Shown piece by piece: positions 46,431 through 54,833 of a stretch of DNA of 64,000 nucleotides. The DNA lies in NCBI RefSeq assembly GCF_002090095.1, contig NZ_BBRJ01000002.1:1364817-1428816 (forward strand), written 5' to 3'. Under the pieces are notes generated by a model. The model was not told the DNA's origin, did no database searches, and saw nothing but the letters and a program-made list of their open reading frames with translations. Position 1 is the stretch's first letter. Every line of letters begins with the position of its first letter. Position numbers and translations under genes: made by a program. The stretch is from Demequina sp. NBRC 110053 (lineage in GTDB: Bacteria; Actinomycetota; Actinomycetes; Actinomycetales; Demequinaceae).

Positions 46431-47528
46431 TCAGCGCGGCCTGTGGGGCGGCGCGAACCGTCCGACGGGGTCGGGCGCGGCGGGCCGGTGCAGCAGGGCT
46501 GTGGCGACGGCCAGTCCGGCTCCCACGAGGGTGTCGATCACGCGCTCGCCCGCGAGCTCGAGGCTGCCCAGGCGGCCCTCCGCGGAGCTGACGATGATGA
46601 GCGCGAGCGGCGTCAGGGCGGCGGTGGCGAGTGCGTAGTGACGCGCCACCGCCACCTCCGTCACGAACTGGAGAGCGCCCAGCGTGAACGCGATCACGAT
46701 GGGCGACGGGTCCAGCGCGGAGAATCCGATGTAGACGCCCACGCCGGCGACTGTGCCGACCGCGCGGTGCAGCCCCCGGGCTGCGGCTGGACCTCGCCCC
46801 GGCACCACGCCGATCACCACCACGCCTGCCGCGACCGTCCAATAGGCGCGTTCGGGATCGACGAGCAGCAGACTCAGCGCGGTCCCGACCACGGCGACGA
46901 TGGCGGTCCGCGCCAGCAGCTCCTTCGCGCCCCGGTCCCACTGCGGGCGTGCGAGCAGCACCCGGAGCGGCCGCGGTGTGACCTGCCAGTGCGCTCGCCT
47001 CACGAGGGGGGCGATGCTGACCATGACAGCCAATGCACAGCCGGCACCCACGGCAGCGACGATCGTCGAGAAGCTCCCACCCGCATCGGCCGCATGCCCC
47101 GCCACGCCGTAGACCAGGATCGGGAACAGCGGTCCTGGCGGACCCAGACGGTACCCATGGACCAGCGCGCCCGTGCCCACGGTGACGAGGACGAGGCCCA
47201 CCGCCGCGATGCTCGGGTGGGGACCGAGCCACGCGCCCAGCGCCGCGCATGCGACCAGCACCAGGCCGGCGAGGGGCCTCAGGCGCAATCGCTCGAGCCG
47301 GGGCAGCGCGGAGAAGTACGGAACGGTGAAGGCGCCCATGCACGCGAGCAGGCCCAGGTCCGTGCGACCCATCGCGACGCCAGCGAGCAGCGGAACGGTC
47401 ATGGTGATCGCCGCCTGAAGCGCGATGGGCCAGCGTGGCTCCGAGGCCGGGACCACCGTGCCCAGGCTGGCGACCGCCCGGCGAGCGCCGCCGCGCCAGA
47501 TGTCGCGCCGACGGGGCTGGCTGCTCAT
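46431..47528 (-). CDS. FUSC-like aromatic-acid exporter family membrane protein
   Basis: 365 aa with about ten helices in two repeats: VPLLAGVAMGRTDLGLLACMGAF near the N-terminus (cut here as AGVAMGRTD) and PERAYWTVAAGVVVIG in the second half, the FUSC pattern. The RGLHRAVGTVAGVGV motif also fits. Likely export of aromatic or weak-acid compounds (family inference). Lies between tRNA-Ser and tadA on the same strand. Confidence 0.8.
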   Translation of the reverse strand: MSSQPRRRDIWRGGARRAVASLGTVVPASEPRWPIALQAAITMTVPLLAGVAMGRTDLGLLACMGAFTVPYFSALPRLERLRLRPLAGLVLVACAALGAWLGPHPSIAAVGLVLVTVGTGALVHGYRLGPPGPLFPILVYGVAGHAADAGGSFSTIVAAVGAGCALAVMVSIAPLVRRAHWQVTPRPLRVLLARPQWDRGAKELLARTAIVAVVGTALSLLLVDPERAYWTVAAGVVVIGVVPGRGPAAARGLHRAVGTVAGVGVYIGFSALDPSPIVIAFTLGALQFVTEVAVARHYALATAALTPLALIIVSSAEGRLGSLELAGERVIDTLVGAGLAVATALLHRPAAPDPVGRFAPPHRPR

Positions 47529-47549
47529 GGTGCCCGACCGCTCGTCGCC

Positions 47550-48002
47550 TCAGCGACGCTGCTCGAAGAAGGCGGTGAGCAGGGAGGCGCACTCCGCCTC
47601 CCGCACGCCAGCGATCACCTCGACCTTCGAGCCGATGCGCGCGTCTCGCACGACGTCCCACTGGGATCCGGTCGCACCGGCCTTCGGATCCCACGCCCCG
47701 AGGACGATGCGCGGCACGCGGGCCTGCAGGATCGCGCCGGCGCACATGAGGCACGGCTCGAGGGTGACGACGATCGTGCAGCCGTCGAGGCGCCAGGTCT
47801 GCAGGGCCGATGCGGCCTCGCGCAGCGCGAGCACCTCGGCGTGGGCGGTGGGGTCGTGGGCAGCCTCGCGGCGATTGAAGCCGCGGCCGATGATCGCCCC
47901 ACCGGGGTCGAGGACGATCGCGCCGACCGGGACGTCGGACACGGCCGATGCGCGCTCGGCGAGGGCGAGTGCCTCGCCCATCGCGTCGTCCCAGTCGGTC
48001 AC
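47550..48002 (-). CDS. tadA: tRNA-specific adenosine deaminase
   Basis: Deaminates A34 of tRNA-Arg to inosine. 150 aa. Zinc site HAEVLAL (His54, Glu56) and EPCLMCAGAI (Cys84, Cys87). Start is a GTG at 48002; TAGCCT ends 6 nt before it. Other CDA-family nucleoside deaminases share the motifs, but the FNRREAAHDPTAHAE context is TadA-like. Divergent from upp, with mirrored leaderless promoters 45 bp apart. Confidence 0.9.
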   Translation of the reverse strand: MTDWDDAMGEALALAERASAVSDVPVGAIVLDPGGAIIGRGFNRREAAHDPTAHAEVLALREAASALQTWRLDGCTIVVTLEPCLMCAGAILQARVPRIVLGAWDPKAGATGSQWDVVRDARIGSKVEVIAGVREAECASLLTAFFEQRR

Positions 48003-48008
48003 GTCGCC

Positions 48009-48014
48009 AGGCTA
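48009..48014 (-). promoter_or_regulatory. -10 box of leaderless tadA promoter
   Basis: TAGCCT with 6 nt to the GTG at 48002. Confidence 0.55.
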
Positions 48015-48059
48015 CCGGGGCTCTCCTCGCCACTCGGATCGCTGGCGGGGCGCGACGGG

Positions 48060-48065
48060 TAACGT
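48060..48065 (+). promoter_or_regulatory. -10 box of leaderless upp promoter
   Basis: TAACGT with 6 nt to the ATG at 48072. Confidence 0.55.
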
Positions 48066-48071
48066 GGAGCC

Positions 48072-48713
48072 ATGCAGCTGCACGTCGCGGATCACCCGCT
48101 CATCCGCCACAAGGTCACCGTCCTGCGCGACAAGAGCACGCCGTCGCCGACGTTCAGGCTCCTGGTCGACGAGCTCGTCACGCTCCTGGCCTACGAGGCC
48201 ACGCGCGAGGTCAAGGTCGCGGAGTGCGAGGTCGAGACGCCGCTGACCACCGCGACCGGCACCAAGATCGCGGATCCGCCCCCGATCATCGTGCCGATCC
48301 TGCGCGCGGGGCTTGGCATGCTCGACGGCATGACGCGCCTGCTGCCCAGCGCGGAGGTGGGCTTCCTGGGGCTCAAGCGCGATGAGGAGACCCTCGAGGC
48401 GGTCACGTATGCGAACCGCCTTCCCGAGGACCTCACCGGCAGGCAGGTGTTCCTCATCGACCCGATGCTCGCCACGGGTGGGTCGCTCGTGGCCGCGATC
48501 GAGTACGCGCTCGAGCGAGGGGCAACGGATGTGACGTGTGTGTGCCTGCTCGCGGCCCCTGAAGGGATCGCGCACGTGCAGAAGTCGGTGGGCGATCGCG
48601 CGGACGTGTCCGTGGTGGTCGCGCAGGTGGACGAGAGGCTCAACGAGGTGGGCTACATCGTCCCGGGCCTCGGAGACGCAGGGGACAGGCTGTACGGGGT
48701 GGTCGACCTGTAG
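48072..48713 (+). CDS. upp: uracil phosphoribosyltransferase
   Basis: Salvages uracil to UMP using PRPP. 213 aa. Starts [20 protein letters not shown], then [18 protein letters not shown] loop [10 protein letters not shown] (about 135-144) and the uracil-binding C-terminal [15 protein letters not shown]. Length and motifs are standard. Last gene before the long nrd control region. Confidence 0.96.
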   Translation: MQLHVADHPLIRHKVTVLRDKSTPSPTFRLLVDELVTLLAYEATREVKVAECEVETPLTTATGTKIADPPPIIVPILRAGLGMLDGMTRLLPSAEVGFLGLKRDEETLEAVTYANRLPEDLTGRQVFLIDPMLATGGSLVAAIEYALERGATDVTCVCLLAAPEGIAHVQKSVGDRADVSVVVAQVDERLNEVGYIVPGLGDAGDRLYGVVDL

Positions 48714-49060
48714 CCGTTCACGTTGGGGGAGTGTGCGCCAGAGTGTGAGCGACGCGGCGCGCGCGGCGCCCCACTCGGCGACCGCGCGCGATGACGCCTG
48801 AGCGGAGCGCGCTCAGGGATCCGCGATGGCCCGTCGGGCCGATGCGCGCCTTCGAGTGGCGTCGTCATTCATGTTCGTCTCGGCAAGGCTTCGCGAGGGA
48901 TCGGCGGGGGCGTCTCCTCACCCACGCCGCTCTGCCGAGTCGGTCGGGACCATATGGCGAGCCGCCGATGTCAGACCTCGGTGAGACGCTGAAGGCATGT
49001 CCGGACAGATGCGGTTGGCAAGTGTTCCCCAGGTGCGAGGGCCCGCTGTGGAGGACACGC
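48714..49060. other. 347-bp non-coding stretch between upp and the nrd control region
   Basis: No convincing gene: open frames here have poor composition and no signals. It holds a short hairpin CCTGAGC/GCTCAGG (48797-48817) that may end upp transcription, one GGGCCGATGCGC motif (48833-48844), and nothing else recognised. Confidence 0.5.
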
Positions 49061-49064
49061 CGCG

Positions 49065-49096
49065 TTGTCCACAGCGTTTACACAGAGTTGTCCACA
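49065..49096 (+). promoter_or_regulatory. two DnaA boxes upstream of nrdAB
   Basis: Two exact TTGTCCACA sequences, at 49065-49073 and 49088-49096, in the same orientation and 23 bp apart. This is the DnaA box consensus of high-GC Actinomycetota. They lie 49-80 bp upstream of the -35 hexamer of the nrd promoter. Confidence 0.7.
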
Positions 49097-49099
49097 TGA

Positions 49100-49147
49100 C
49101 CACAAGATATGGGGTCGGTATCGCGAAACGACCCCCATATCTTGTTG
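49100..49147. promoter_or_regulatory. two NrdR-like boxes
   Basis: CACAAGATATGGGG (centre 49107.5) and its inverted partner CCCCCATATCTTGTTG (centre 49139.5). Centres are 32 bp apart (three helical turns), the spacing known for paired NrdR boxes. Each matches roughly 11-12 positions of the 16-bp consensus. The second touches the -35 element, so binding should repress. Confidence 0.65.
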
Positions 49148-49173
49148 CACACCATTGTAATTCGCGTTACTGT
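49145..49173 (+). promoter_or_regulatory. nrdAB promoter
   Basis: -35 TTGCAC (49145-49150), 17-bp spacer, -10 TACTGT (49168-49173). The transcript would have a 5' leader of about 125 nt with two short hairpins (around 49209 and 49260) before the GTG. Confidence 0.55.
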
Positions 49174-49304
49174 CGGATCACGCTTCGCGTCCCCGACGTC
49201 GCCCCCGCGAGGGGCGGTCGCCCCGGTCCTGGCGGACATCAGAACAACACAGACCACCGGCCTCATGGGGCCATGTTTCATCGCACTCTTGCGAGGGGAG
49301 AATC

Positions 49305-52292
49305 GTGACGATCACGGAGAACACCGCACAGGACAGCGTCAACGTCGCCGCTGTGGCCGAGGCGGTCGCAGAGGCCAACCCGTCCCGCACGGGCATCCAC
49401 GTCACCAAGCGAGACGGCACGCATGAGCCGTACAACGCCGACCGCATCAACAAGGCGATCGAGCGCGCGGCCGAGGGGCTCGAGGACCAGATCTCCATCA
49501 CGACGCAGATCGCCTCCGAGCTCGCGATCACGCTGTTCGATGGCATCACCACGGAGCAGCTCGACGAGGCCGCGATCGGCGTCGCCGTCCAGAACGTCAA
49601 GGAGGACCCCGCCTTCGACACCGTCGCAGCCCGCCTGCTGCGCAAGGTGATCTACAAGCGGGTGCTCGGTGGCTACGAGACCAACCTCGAGCTCGCGCTG
49701 CTCCACCAGGCCCGCTTCCCCGGCTACGTGCGCGATGCCGTCGAGGAGGGCCTGCTGGACACCCGCCTCGAGACCCTGTTCGACCTCGACGCGCTCGCGG
49801 CGGCGCTCGACCACGAGCGCGACGACCTGCTGAAGTACATCGGCACCGTCACCATGCGCAATCGCTACATGATCACGGACCGTCACGGCAAGGCGCTCGA
49901 GGTGCCCCAGTACTTCTGGATGCGCGTGTCGATGGGCCTGGCCCTCAACGAGGCCAACCCCACCGAGATGGCCATCCAGTTCTACGAGAAGATCTCCAAG
50001 CTGGACTACCTCCCGGCGGGCTCGACGCTGGTCAACGCCGGCACGTCGTACCCGCAGCTGTCCAACTGCTTCGTCATGCAGATGGAGGACGACATCGAGC
50101 ACATCGCCAAGAGCGTGCGCGACGTCATGTGGCTGACCAAGGGCACGGGCGGCATCGGCCTGTCCGTCACCAAGCTGCGCTCCGAGGGCTCGCCGATCAA
50201 GTCGAACAACACGACGTCGACCGGCCCCATCCCGTTCATGCACACCATCGACTCGACGCTGCGCGCCGTGTCCCGCGGTGGCAAGAAGTTCGGCGCCCTG
50301 TGCTTCTACATGGAGAACTGGCACATGGACTTCGCGCAGTTCCTCGACCTGCGCCAGAACTCCGGTGACCCCTACCGGCGCACCCGCACCGCCAACACCG
50401 CGGTGTGGATCTCTGACGAGTTCATGAAGCGCGTCGAGGCTGACCAGGACTGGTACCTGTTCGACCCCGCGGAGACCCCCGACCTGGTCGAGCTCACCGG
50501 CTCCGCCTTCTCCGCGCGCTATGCGGAGTACGTCGCGATGGCCGAGTCCGGCCGCATGCGGACCTTCAAGAAGATGCGTGCCCGCGAGCAGTACAAGTCG
50601 ATCCTCGTGATGCTGCAGGGCTCCTCGCACCCCTGGCTGACGTGGAAGGACACGATCAACAACCGCGCCCTGAACACCAACACCGGCACCATCCACCTGT
50701 CGAACCTGTGCACGGAGATCTGCCTCCCTCAGGACCGCGAGAACATCTCGGTGTGCAACCTGGCCTCGGTCAACCTGTCCGAGCACCTCGTCGACGGCGC
50801 CATCGACTGGGAGCGCATGGAGAAGTCCACGCGCCTTGCCGTCCGACAGCTCGACAACCTGATCGACATCACGCTGTCCTCGGTGCCGGAGTCCGAGCAC
50901 TCGAACTCGGAGAACCGCGCGATCGGCCTGGGCGTCATGGGCTTCACGGACCTCACCGAGCGCCTGGGCCTCGCGTACGAGTCGGAGGAGGCGTACGACC
51001 TCATCGACGAGATCATGGAGTTCGTGTCGTTCCACGCGATCGACGCCTCCGCCGACCTCGCCCGCGAGCGCGGCGCCTACAAGAACTTCGAGGGCTCCGG
51101 CTGGTCGCAGGGCAAGGTGCCGTTCGACACCATCGAGGAGACCGAGGCGGACCGCGGCGTGCCGATCGAGGTCAACCGCACCACCCGCCAGGACTGGGAC
51201 TCGCTGCGCGAGAAGGTCGCGGGCGGCATCCGCAACGCCACCCTCATGGCCGTGGCGCCCACCGCGTCGATCGGCCTGGTCGCCGGCACCACGCCCGGAT
51301 TCGACCCGCAGTTCTCGCAGATCTTCAGCCGTGCGACCTCGTCCGGCAAGTTCCTCGAGGTCAACCGCAACCTGGTGCGCGACCTCCAGGCCGCCGGTCT
51401 CTGGGACGAGCTCAAGGACCGCCTGCTCGAGGTCCAGGGCGACCTGTCGCAGATCGACGAGGTTCCGCAGCACCTCCAGGACGTGTACAAGACCTCGTTC
51501 CAGCTGTCTCCGTACGCGTTCATCGAGGTGGCCGCGCGCGCCCAGAAGTGGATCGATCAGGCCATCAGCCGCAACATCTACCTCGCGGACCGCGACGTGG
51601 ACAACATGATGGACCTGTACTCGGCCGCGTGGAAGCGAGGCGTCAAGACCACGTACTACCTGCACATGAAGCCTCGCCACACCGCGGAGCAGTCGACGGT
51701 CCGCGTCAACAAGACCGAGAAGCTGAACAAAGCTGCGGGAGGCGCCTCCGGCGGCTCTGCCGGCGGTCCCTCGCGTCGCGGCTTCGGCGCCCGCAAGGGC
51801 TTTGGCGCCTCGAAGTCAGCGGCACCCGCCGCGGTCCAGGAGGCCGTGGTCGACAGTGCGGGCATCAACGAGGCGGCCGTGGAGGCAGCCTCCGAGCCCA
51901 CCACCGCATCGGCGGCCGCGGCCGCAGCGCCCGCCCGCAAGGGATTCGGCGCCGCGACCGCGAAGTCGACGGAGCCCAAGGCTGAGACAGCCTCGCCGTC
52001 CAGCCCCATCGCGTCGGCCCCCGCCTCCGTGCTGAGCGGCGTAGCCGCCCAGGCGTTCGCCACCGCTCCCGAGGTCAAGCCGGACGTTCCCCCGGCGGCG
52101 CTTCCCGAGCCTGCTGAGCAGCCTGCCGCGACCGGCTCGATCGACAGCGCCGCGGTTGCGCCAGCCGGCGCGACGGTGCTTGATGTTCAGGAGGGCGCCG
52201 CGGTGTCCATCGGCGGTGACACGGAGCTGGTCGACGGCGTCGCCTGCCCCGTGGACCCCATGGAGGCTCTCCAGTGCGAGTCGTGCCAGTAG
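49305..52292 (+). CDS. nrdA: ribonucleoside-diphosphate reductase large subunit with extended C-terminal linker
   Basis: Catalytic subunit of class I RNR, 995 aa. N-terminal ATP-cone (about 26-118: VTKRDGTHEPYNADRINKAI). Barrel domain with active-site Cys in LSNCFVMQM and LSNLCTEICLP. The C-terminal redox Cys pair is in the last residues, QCESCQ. Between about 805 and 985 lies an unusual Ala/Pro-rich linker of about 180 aa with three RKGFGA-like repeats (about 823-835 and 876-882). GTG start with GAGGGGAG upstream. nrdB follows 26 bp later. Confidence 0.95.
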   Translation: MTITENTAQDSVNVAAVAEAVAEANPSRTGIHVTKRDGTHEPYNADRINKAIERAAEGLEDQISITTQIASELAITLFDGITTEQLDEAAIGVAVQNVKEDPAFDTVAARLLRKVIYKRVLGGYETNLELALLHQARFPGYVRDAVEEGLLDTRLETLFDLDALAAALDHERDDLLKYIGTVTMRNRYMITDRHGKALEVPQYFWMRVSMGLALNEANPTEMAIQFYEKISKLDYLPAGSTLVNAGTSYPQLSNCFVMQMEDDIEHIAKSVRDVMWLTKGTGGIGLSVTKLRSEGSPIKSNNTTSTGPIPFMHTIDSTLRAVSRGGKKFGALCFYMENWHMDFAQFLDLRQNSGDPYRRTRTANTAVWISDEFMKRVEADQDWYLFDPAETPDLVELTGSAFSARYAEYVAMAESGRMRTFKKMRAREQYKSILVMLQGSSHPWLTWKDTINNRALNTNTGTIHLSNLCTEICLPQDRENISVCNLASVNLSEHLVDGAIDWERMEKSTRLAVRQLDNLIDITLSSVPESEHSNSENRAIGLGVMGFTDLTERLGLAYESEEAYDLIDEIMEFVSFHAIDASADLARERGAYKNFEGSGWSQGKVPFDTIEETEADRGVPIEVNRTTRQDWDSLREKVAGGIRNATLMAVAPTASIGLVAGTTPGFDPQFSQIFSRATSSGKFLEVNRNLVRDLQAAGLWDELKDRLLEVQGDLSQIDEVPQHLQDVYKTSFQLSPYAFIEVAARAQKWIDQAISRNIYLADRDVDNMMDLYSAAWKRGVKTTYYLHMKPRHTAEQSTVRVNKTEKLNKAAGGASGGSAGGPSRRGFGARKGFGASKSAAPAAVQEAVVDSAGINEAAVEAASEPTTASAAAAAAPARKGFGAATAKSTEPKAETASPSSPIASAPASVLSGVAAQAFATAPEVKPDVPPAALPEPAEQPAATGSIDSAAVAPAGATVLDVQEGAAVSIGGDTELVDGVACPVDPMEALQCESCQ

Positions 52293-52318
52293 CCGGCACA
52301 GAAGTGAGGAAGTAGATC

Positions 52319-53305
52319 ATGGCAATTCTCGGAACCGGCATCCAGGACGGTCTCCTGCTCAAGCCCATCACGTACCCGTGGGCGTACGACCTGTACAACC
52401 AGGCCGTGGCCAACACGTGGTTCCCCAACGAGATCCAGCTGGGCGAGGACCTCGCGGACTTCAAGAAGATGACGGACGAGGAGAAGCACGCCGTCACCTT
52501 CCTGATGTCGTACTTCAACCCCAACGAGCTGCTTGTCAACAAGGCTCTGGCGTTCGGCGTCTACCCCTACATCAACGCCCCCGAGTGTCACCTCTACCTC
52601 GCGAAGCAGATGTGGGAGGAGGCCAACCACTGCATGTCCTTCGAGTACGTCCTCGAGACGTTCCCGCTGGACCGCGACGAGGCGTACGAGTCCCACGTCA
52701 CCGTGCCGTCGATGGCCGCCAAGGAGGCCTTCGAGGTGAAGTTCATCCGTCGGATGACGGAGGAGACCCTCGACATCACCACCACCGAGGGCAAGAAGGA
52801 CTTCGTCCGCAACCTCGTCGCGTACAACATCATCCTCGAGGGCATCTGGTTCTACTCGGGCTTCATGGTCGCGCTGAGCTTCCGCCAGCGCAACCTGCTG
52901 CGCAACTTCGGCTCGCTCATGGACTGGGTGATCCGCGACGAGTCGCTGCACCTCCAGTTCGGCATCAACCTGATCCTCACCGTGCTCGAGGAGAACGAGG
53001 ACCTCCAGGACCCCGACTTCGCCGACGAGATCCGCCAGATGATCCTCGACGCCGTGGACATGGAGGAGGCGTACAACCGGGATCTGCTGCCCAAGGGCAT
53101 CCTCGGGCTCAACGCCGACTACGTGAACCAGTACGTGCGCTACCTCGCAGACCGCCGACTCGAGGAGCTGGGCTTCGACGCCCACTACAACGTGTCCAAT
53201 CCCGCCAAGTGGATGGCCACCGCCAATGACACGCTCCAGCTGGTCAACTTCTTCGAGGCCACCAACACCTCCTACGAGGTGAACGCGCAGGCGACCAAGA
53301 AGTAG
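52319..53305 (+). CDS. nrdB: ribonucleoside-diphosphate reductase small subunit, class Ic-like
   Basis: Ferritin-like radical subunit, 328 aa. Metal ligands by alignment: Glu70 (Asp in class Ia), Glu101 and His104 (EANHCMSFEY), then Glu in NIILEGIWFYSGF, and Glu/His in RDESLHLQF. The residue at the radical-Tyr position (His104+4) is Phe108, and Tyr110 follows. Spacing equals that of Chlamydia trachomatis R2 (Glu89, Glu120, His123, Phe127, Tyr129), which uses a Mn/Fe cofactor in place of a tyrosyl radical. GAGGA site before the ATG. Confidence 0.93.
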   Translation: MAILGTGIQDGLLLKPITYPWAYDLYNQAVANTWFPNEIQLGEDLADFKKMTDEEKHAVTFLMSYFNPNELLVNKALAFGVYPYINAPECHLYLAKQMWEEANHCMSFEYVLETFPLDRDEAYESHVTVPSMAAKEAFEVKFIRRMTEETLDITTTEGKKDFVRNLVAYNIILEGIWFYSGFMVALSFRQRNLLRNFGSLMDWVIRDESLHLQFGINLILTVLEENEDLQDPDFADEIRQMILDAVDMEEAYNRDLLPKGILGLNADYVNQYVRYLADRRLEELGFDAHYNVSNPAKWMATANDTLQLVNFFEATNTSYEVNAQATKK

Positions 53306-53323
53306 GCCTCCAGGCCTCGTGCG

Positions 53324-53366
53324 GGCCCCGCGACCGGTTCCAGGAATCGGACGCGGGGCCTGTTCG
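53324..53366 (+). terminator. nrdAB terminator
   Basis: Outer stem GGCCCCGCG/CGCGGGGCC and inner stem CCGGTTCC/GGAATCGG (one G-U), followed by TGTTCG. It starts 19 bp after the nrdB stop. Confidence 0.75.
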
Positions 53367-53395
53367 TTGGCACCGAGAGCATTCCCCATCCTGGC

Positions 53396-53421
53396 TTTAC
53401 TTACCAGACGGTAGGGAATAG
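53396..53421 (+). promoter_or_regulatory. promoter/operator of the MFS transporter
   Basis: TACC-N4-GGTA inverted repeat (53402-53413) within TTACTTACCAGACGGTAGGG, followed by a TAGCAT -10 candidate (53417-53422). The layout suits control by a TetR-type repressor that is not adjacent. Confidence 0.4.
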
Positions 53422-53522
53422 CATGAACACGTCGGCGCTGACAGGTGTCGCCGGCTTCCTCTCTGCAGGCTCGGCAGTCCTGTCTCAGCGCCGCAGCCCC
53501 GTCTTCCAGAGAGTGCACCCCT

Positions 53523-54824
53523 GTGTCTTCCGATCTTCATGCCCCGTGCGGCACGCCCGCGTCCGAGGTCCCGGCCCCGCGCGCGCCCGAGCCAGCAGCG
53601 ACTGTCGCGCAGGCGTTCGGTCGCACCCTGAGCCGAGCGGACAAGCTCAAGTACATCCTGGTGCTGGGTGCGCTGGTGGCGCTCGGGCCGTTCACGGTCG
53701 ACCTGTACCTGCCCGCCTTCCCTGACGTCGCCGCGGACCTCAGCGTGAGCGACGCCGCCATCCAGCTCACCTTGACGGCCACCATGGTCGGCTTCGCCCT
53801 CGGCCAGCTCGTGGTTGGACCGCTGTCCGACGCGCTCGGACGGCGCAAGCCGCTGCTGATCGCCACCGCCATCCACATCGGCGCGTCCGTCGCGGTGGCC
53901 TTCGCGCCCACGGTCGAGCTGGTGATGGTCGGCCGCGTGCTGCAGGGCATCGGCGCGGCCGGCGCCGGCGTGGTCGCGATGGCCATGGTGCGTGACCTCT
54001 TCGGCGGTCAGCAGCTGATCCGGATGCTCGCCCGGATGGCCCTCGTCACGGGACTGGCCCCGGTGGCGGCTCCGGTGATCGGCTCGCAGCTGCTGAACGT
54101 CATGGAGTGGCGCGGCATCTTCGCCGTTCTCGCCGCGTACGGCGTGGTGATGATCGTGGTCGCGGCGTTCCTCATGGTGGAGACGATGCCGGAGTCGAGG
54201 CGCGGTCGCTTCGAGGCCGCTGCCGTCGCCGCGCGCTACCGCCATCTGTTCCGCGACTCGGCCTTCGTGGGCATCGCCATCGTCGGTGCGATGTCGTTCA
54301 CGGCGCTCTTCGCCTACCTGTCAGCCTCGTCGTTCGTGCTGCAGGACTTGTTCGGCCTCACCCCACAGCAGTACGGCCTGGTATTCGGCATCAACTCGAT
54401 CGGCCTGGTCGTGTGCAGCCAGGTCTCGGCGCGTCTCATGCGCGTGCTCCCGCCTCGCTCCGTCACCACGCTGGGCCTGTCCATCCAGGCTGCCGGCGCA
54501 CTCGCGCTGCTCGCATCCGGGCTTCTCGACACGGGCGTCATCCCAGTGCTGATCTCGCTGTTCTTCGTGGTGGGGCCGCTGGGCCTCATCATGCCCACGG
54601 TCCAGGTGACGGCGCTCGCGGGCCACGCCGAGGAGGCCGGCACGGCCGCGTCGCTGATCGGCGCTCTGAACATGGGCGTGGCGGGTCTGGCGACGCCGCT
54701 GATCGGTCTGGGAGGAATCTCGGTGACCTCCATGGCTGTCGTGATGATCGGCGCCTTGGCGGTGGCGAACGCTTCGCTGTGGCTCGTGGTGCGTCCGCGT
54801 GCCTCCGCCGAGGTCGTGGCCTAG
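53523..54824 (+). CDS. Bcr/CflA-type MFS drug transporter
   Basis: 433 aa, 12 helices. DHA1 signature GPLSDALGRRKPLL after helix 2, RVLQGIGAAGAGVVAMAMVRD in helices 4-5 (motif C region), and PFTVDLYLPAFPDV at helix 1, typical of Bcr/CflA multidrug and sulfonamide/bicyclomycin exporters. The GTG at 53523 gives a 40-residue cytoplasmic N-terminus; an in-frame GTG at 53445 is an alternative, and neither has a strong ribosome site. DJ-1 gene follows 9 bp later but has its own -10 box. Confidence 0.88.
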   Translation: MSSDLHAPCGTPASEVPAPRAPEPAATVAQAFGRTLSRADKLKYILVLGALVALGPFTVDLYLPAFPDVAADLSVSDAAIQLTLTATMVGFALGQLVVGPLSDALGRRKPLLIATAIHIGASVAVAFAPTVELVMVGRVLQGIGAAGAGVVAMAMVRDLFGGQQLIRMLARMALVTGLAPVAAPVIGSQLLNVMEWRGIFAVLAAYGVVMIVVAAFLMVETMPESRRGRFEAAAVAARYRHLFRDSAFVGIAIVGAMSFTALFAYLSASSFVLQDLFGLTPQQYGLVFGINSIGLVVCSQVSARLMRVLPPRSVTTLGLSIQAAGALALLASGLLDTGVIPVLISLFFVVGPLGLIMPTVQVTALAGHAEEAGTAASLIGALNMGVAGLATPLIGLGGISVTSMAVVMIGALAVANASLWLVVRPRASAEVVA

Positions 54825-54827
54825 CCT
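54822..54827 (+). promoter_or_regulatory. -10 box of leaderless DJ-1/PfpI promoter
   Basis: TAGCCT with 6 nt to the ATG at 54834. It overlaps the MFS stop codon. Confidence 0.55.
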
Positions 54828-54833
54828 GGCGCC

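Noticed and set aside
48791..49099. small gene upstream of nrdA (102-codon frame)
   Set aside because: Poor composition and overlap with DnaA boxes; no ribosome site or family motif.
49060..49150. chromosomal replication origin
   Set aside because: Only two DnaA boxes, no AT-rich unwinding region and no dnaA/dnaN neighbours; fits promoter control better.
49174..49304. riboswitch in the nrdA leader (for example cobalamin)
   Set aside because: Only two short hairpins and no conserved B12-box-like sequence; too short for that class.
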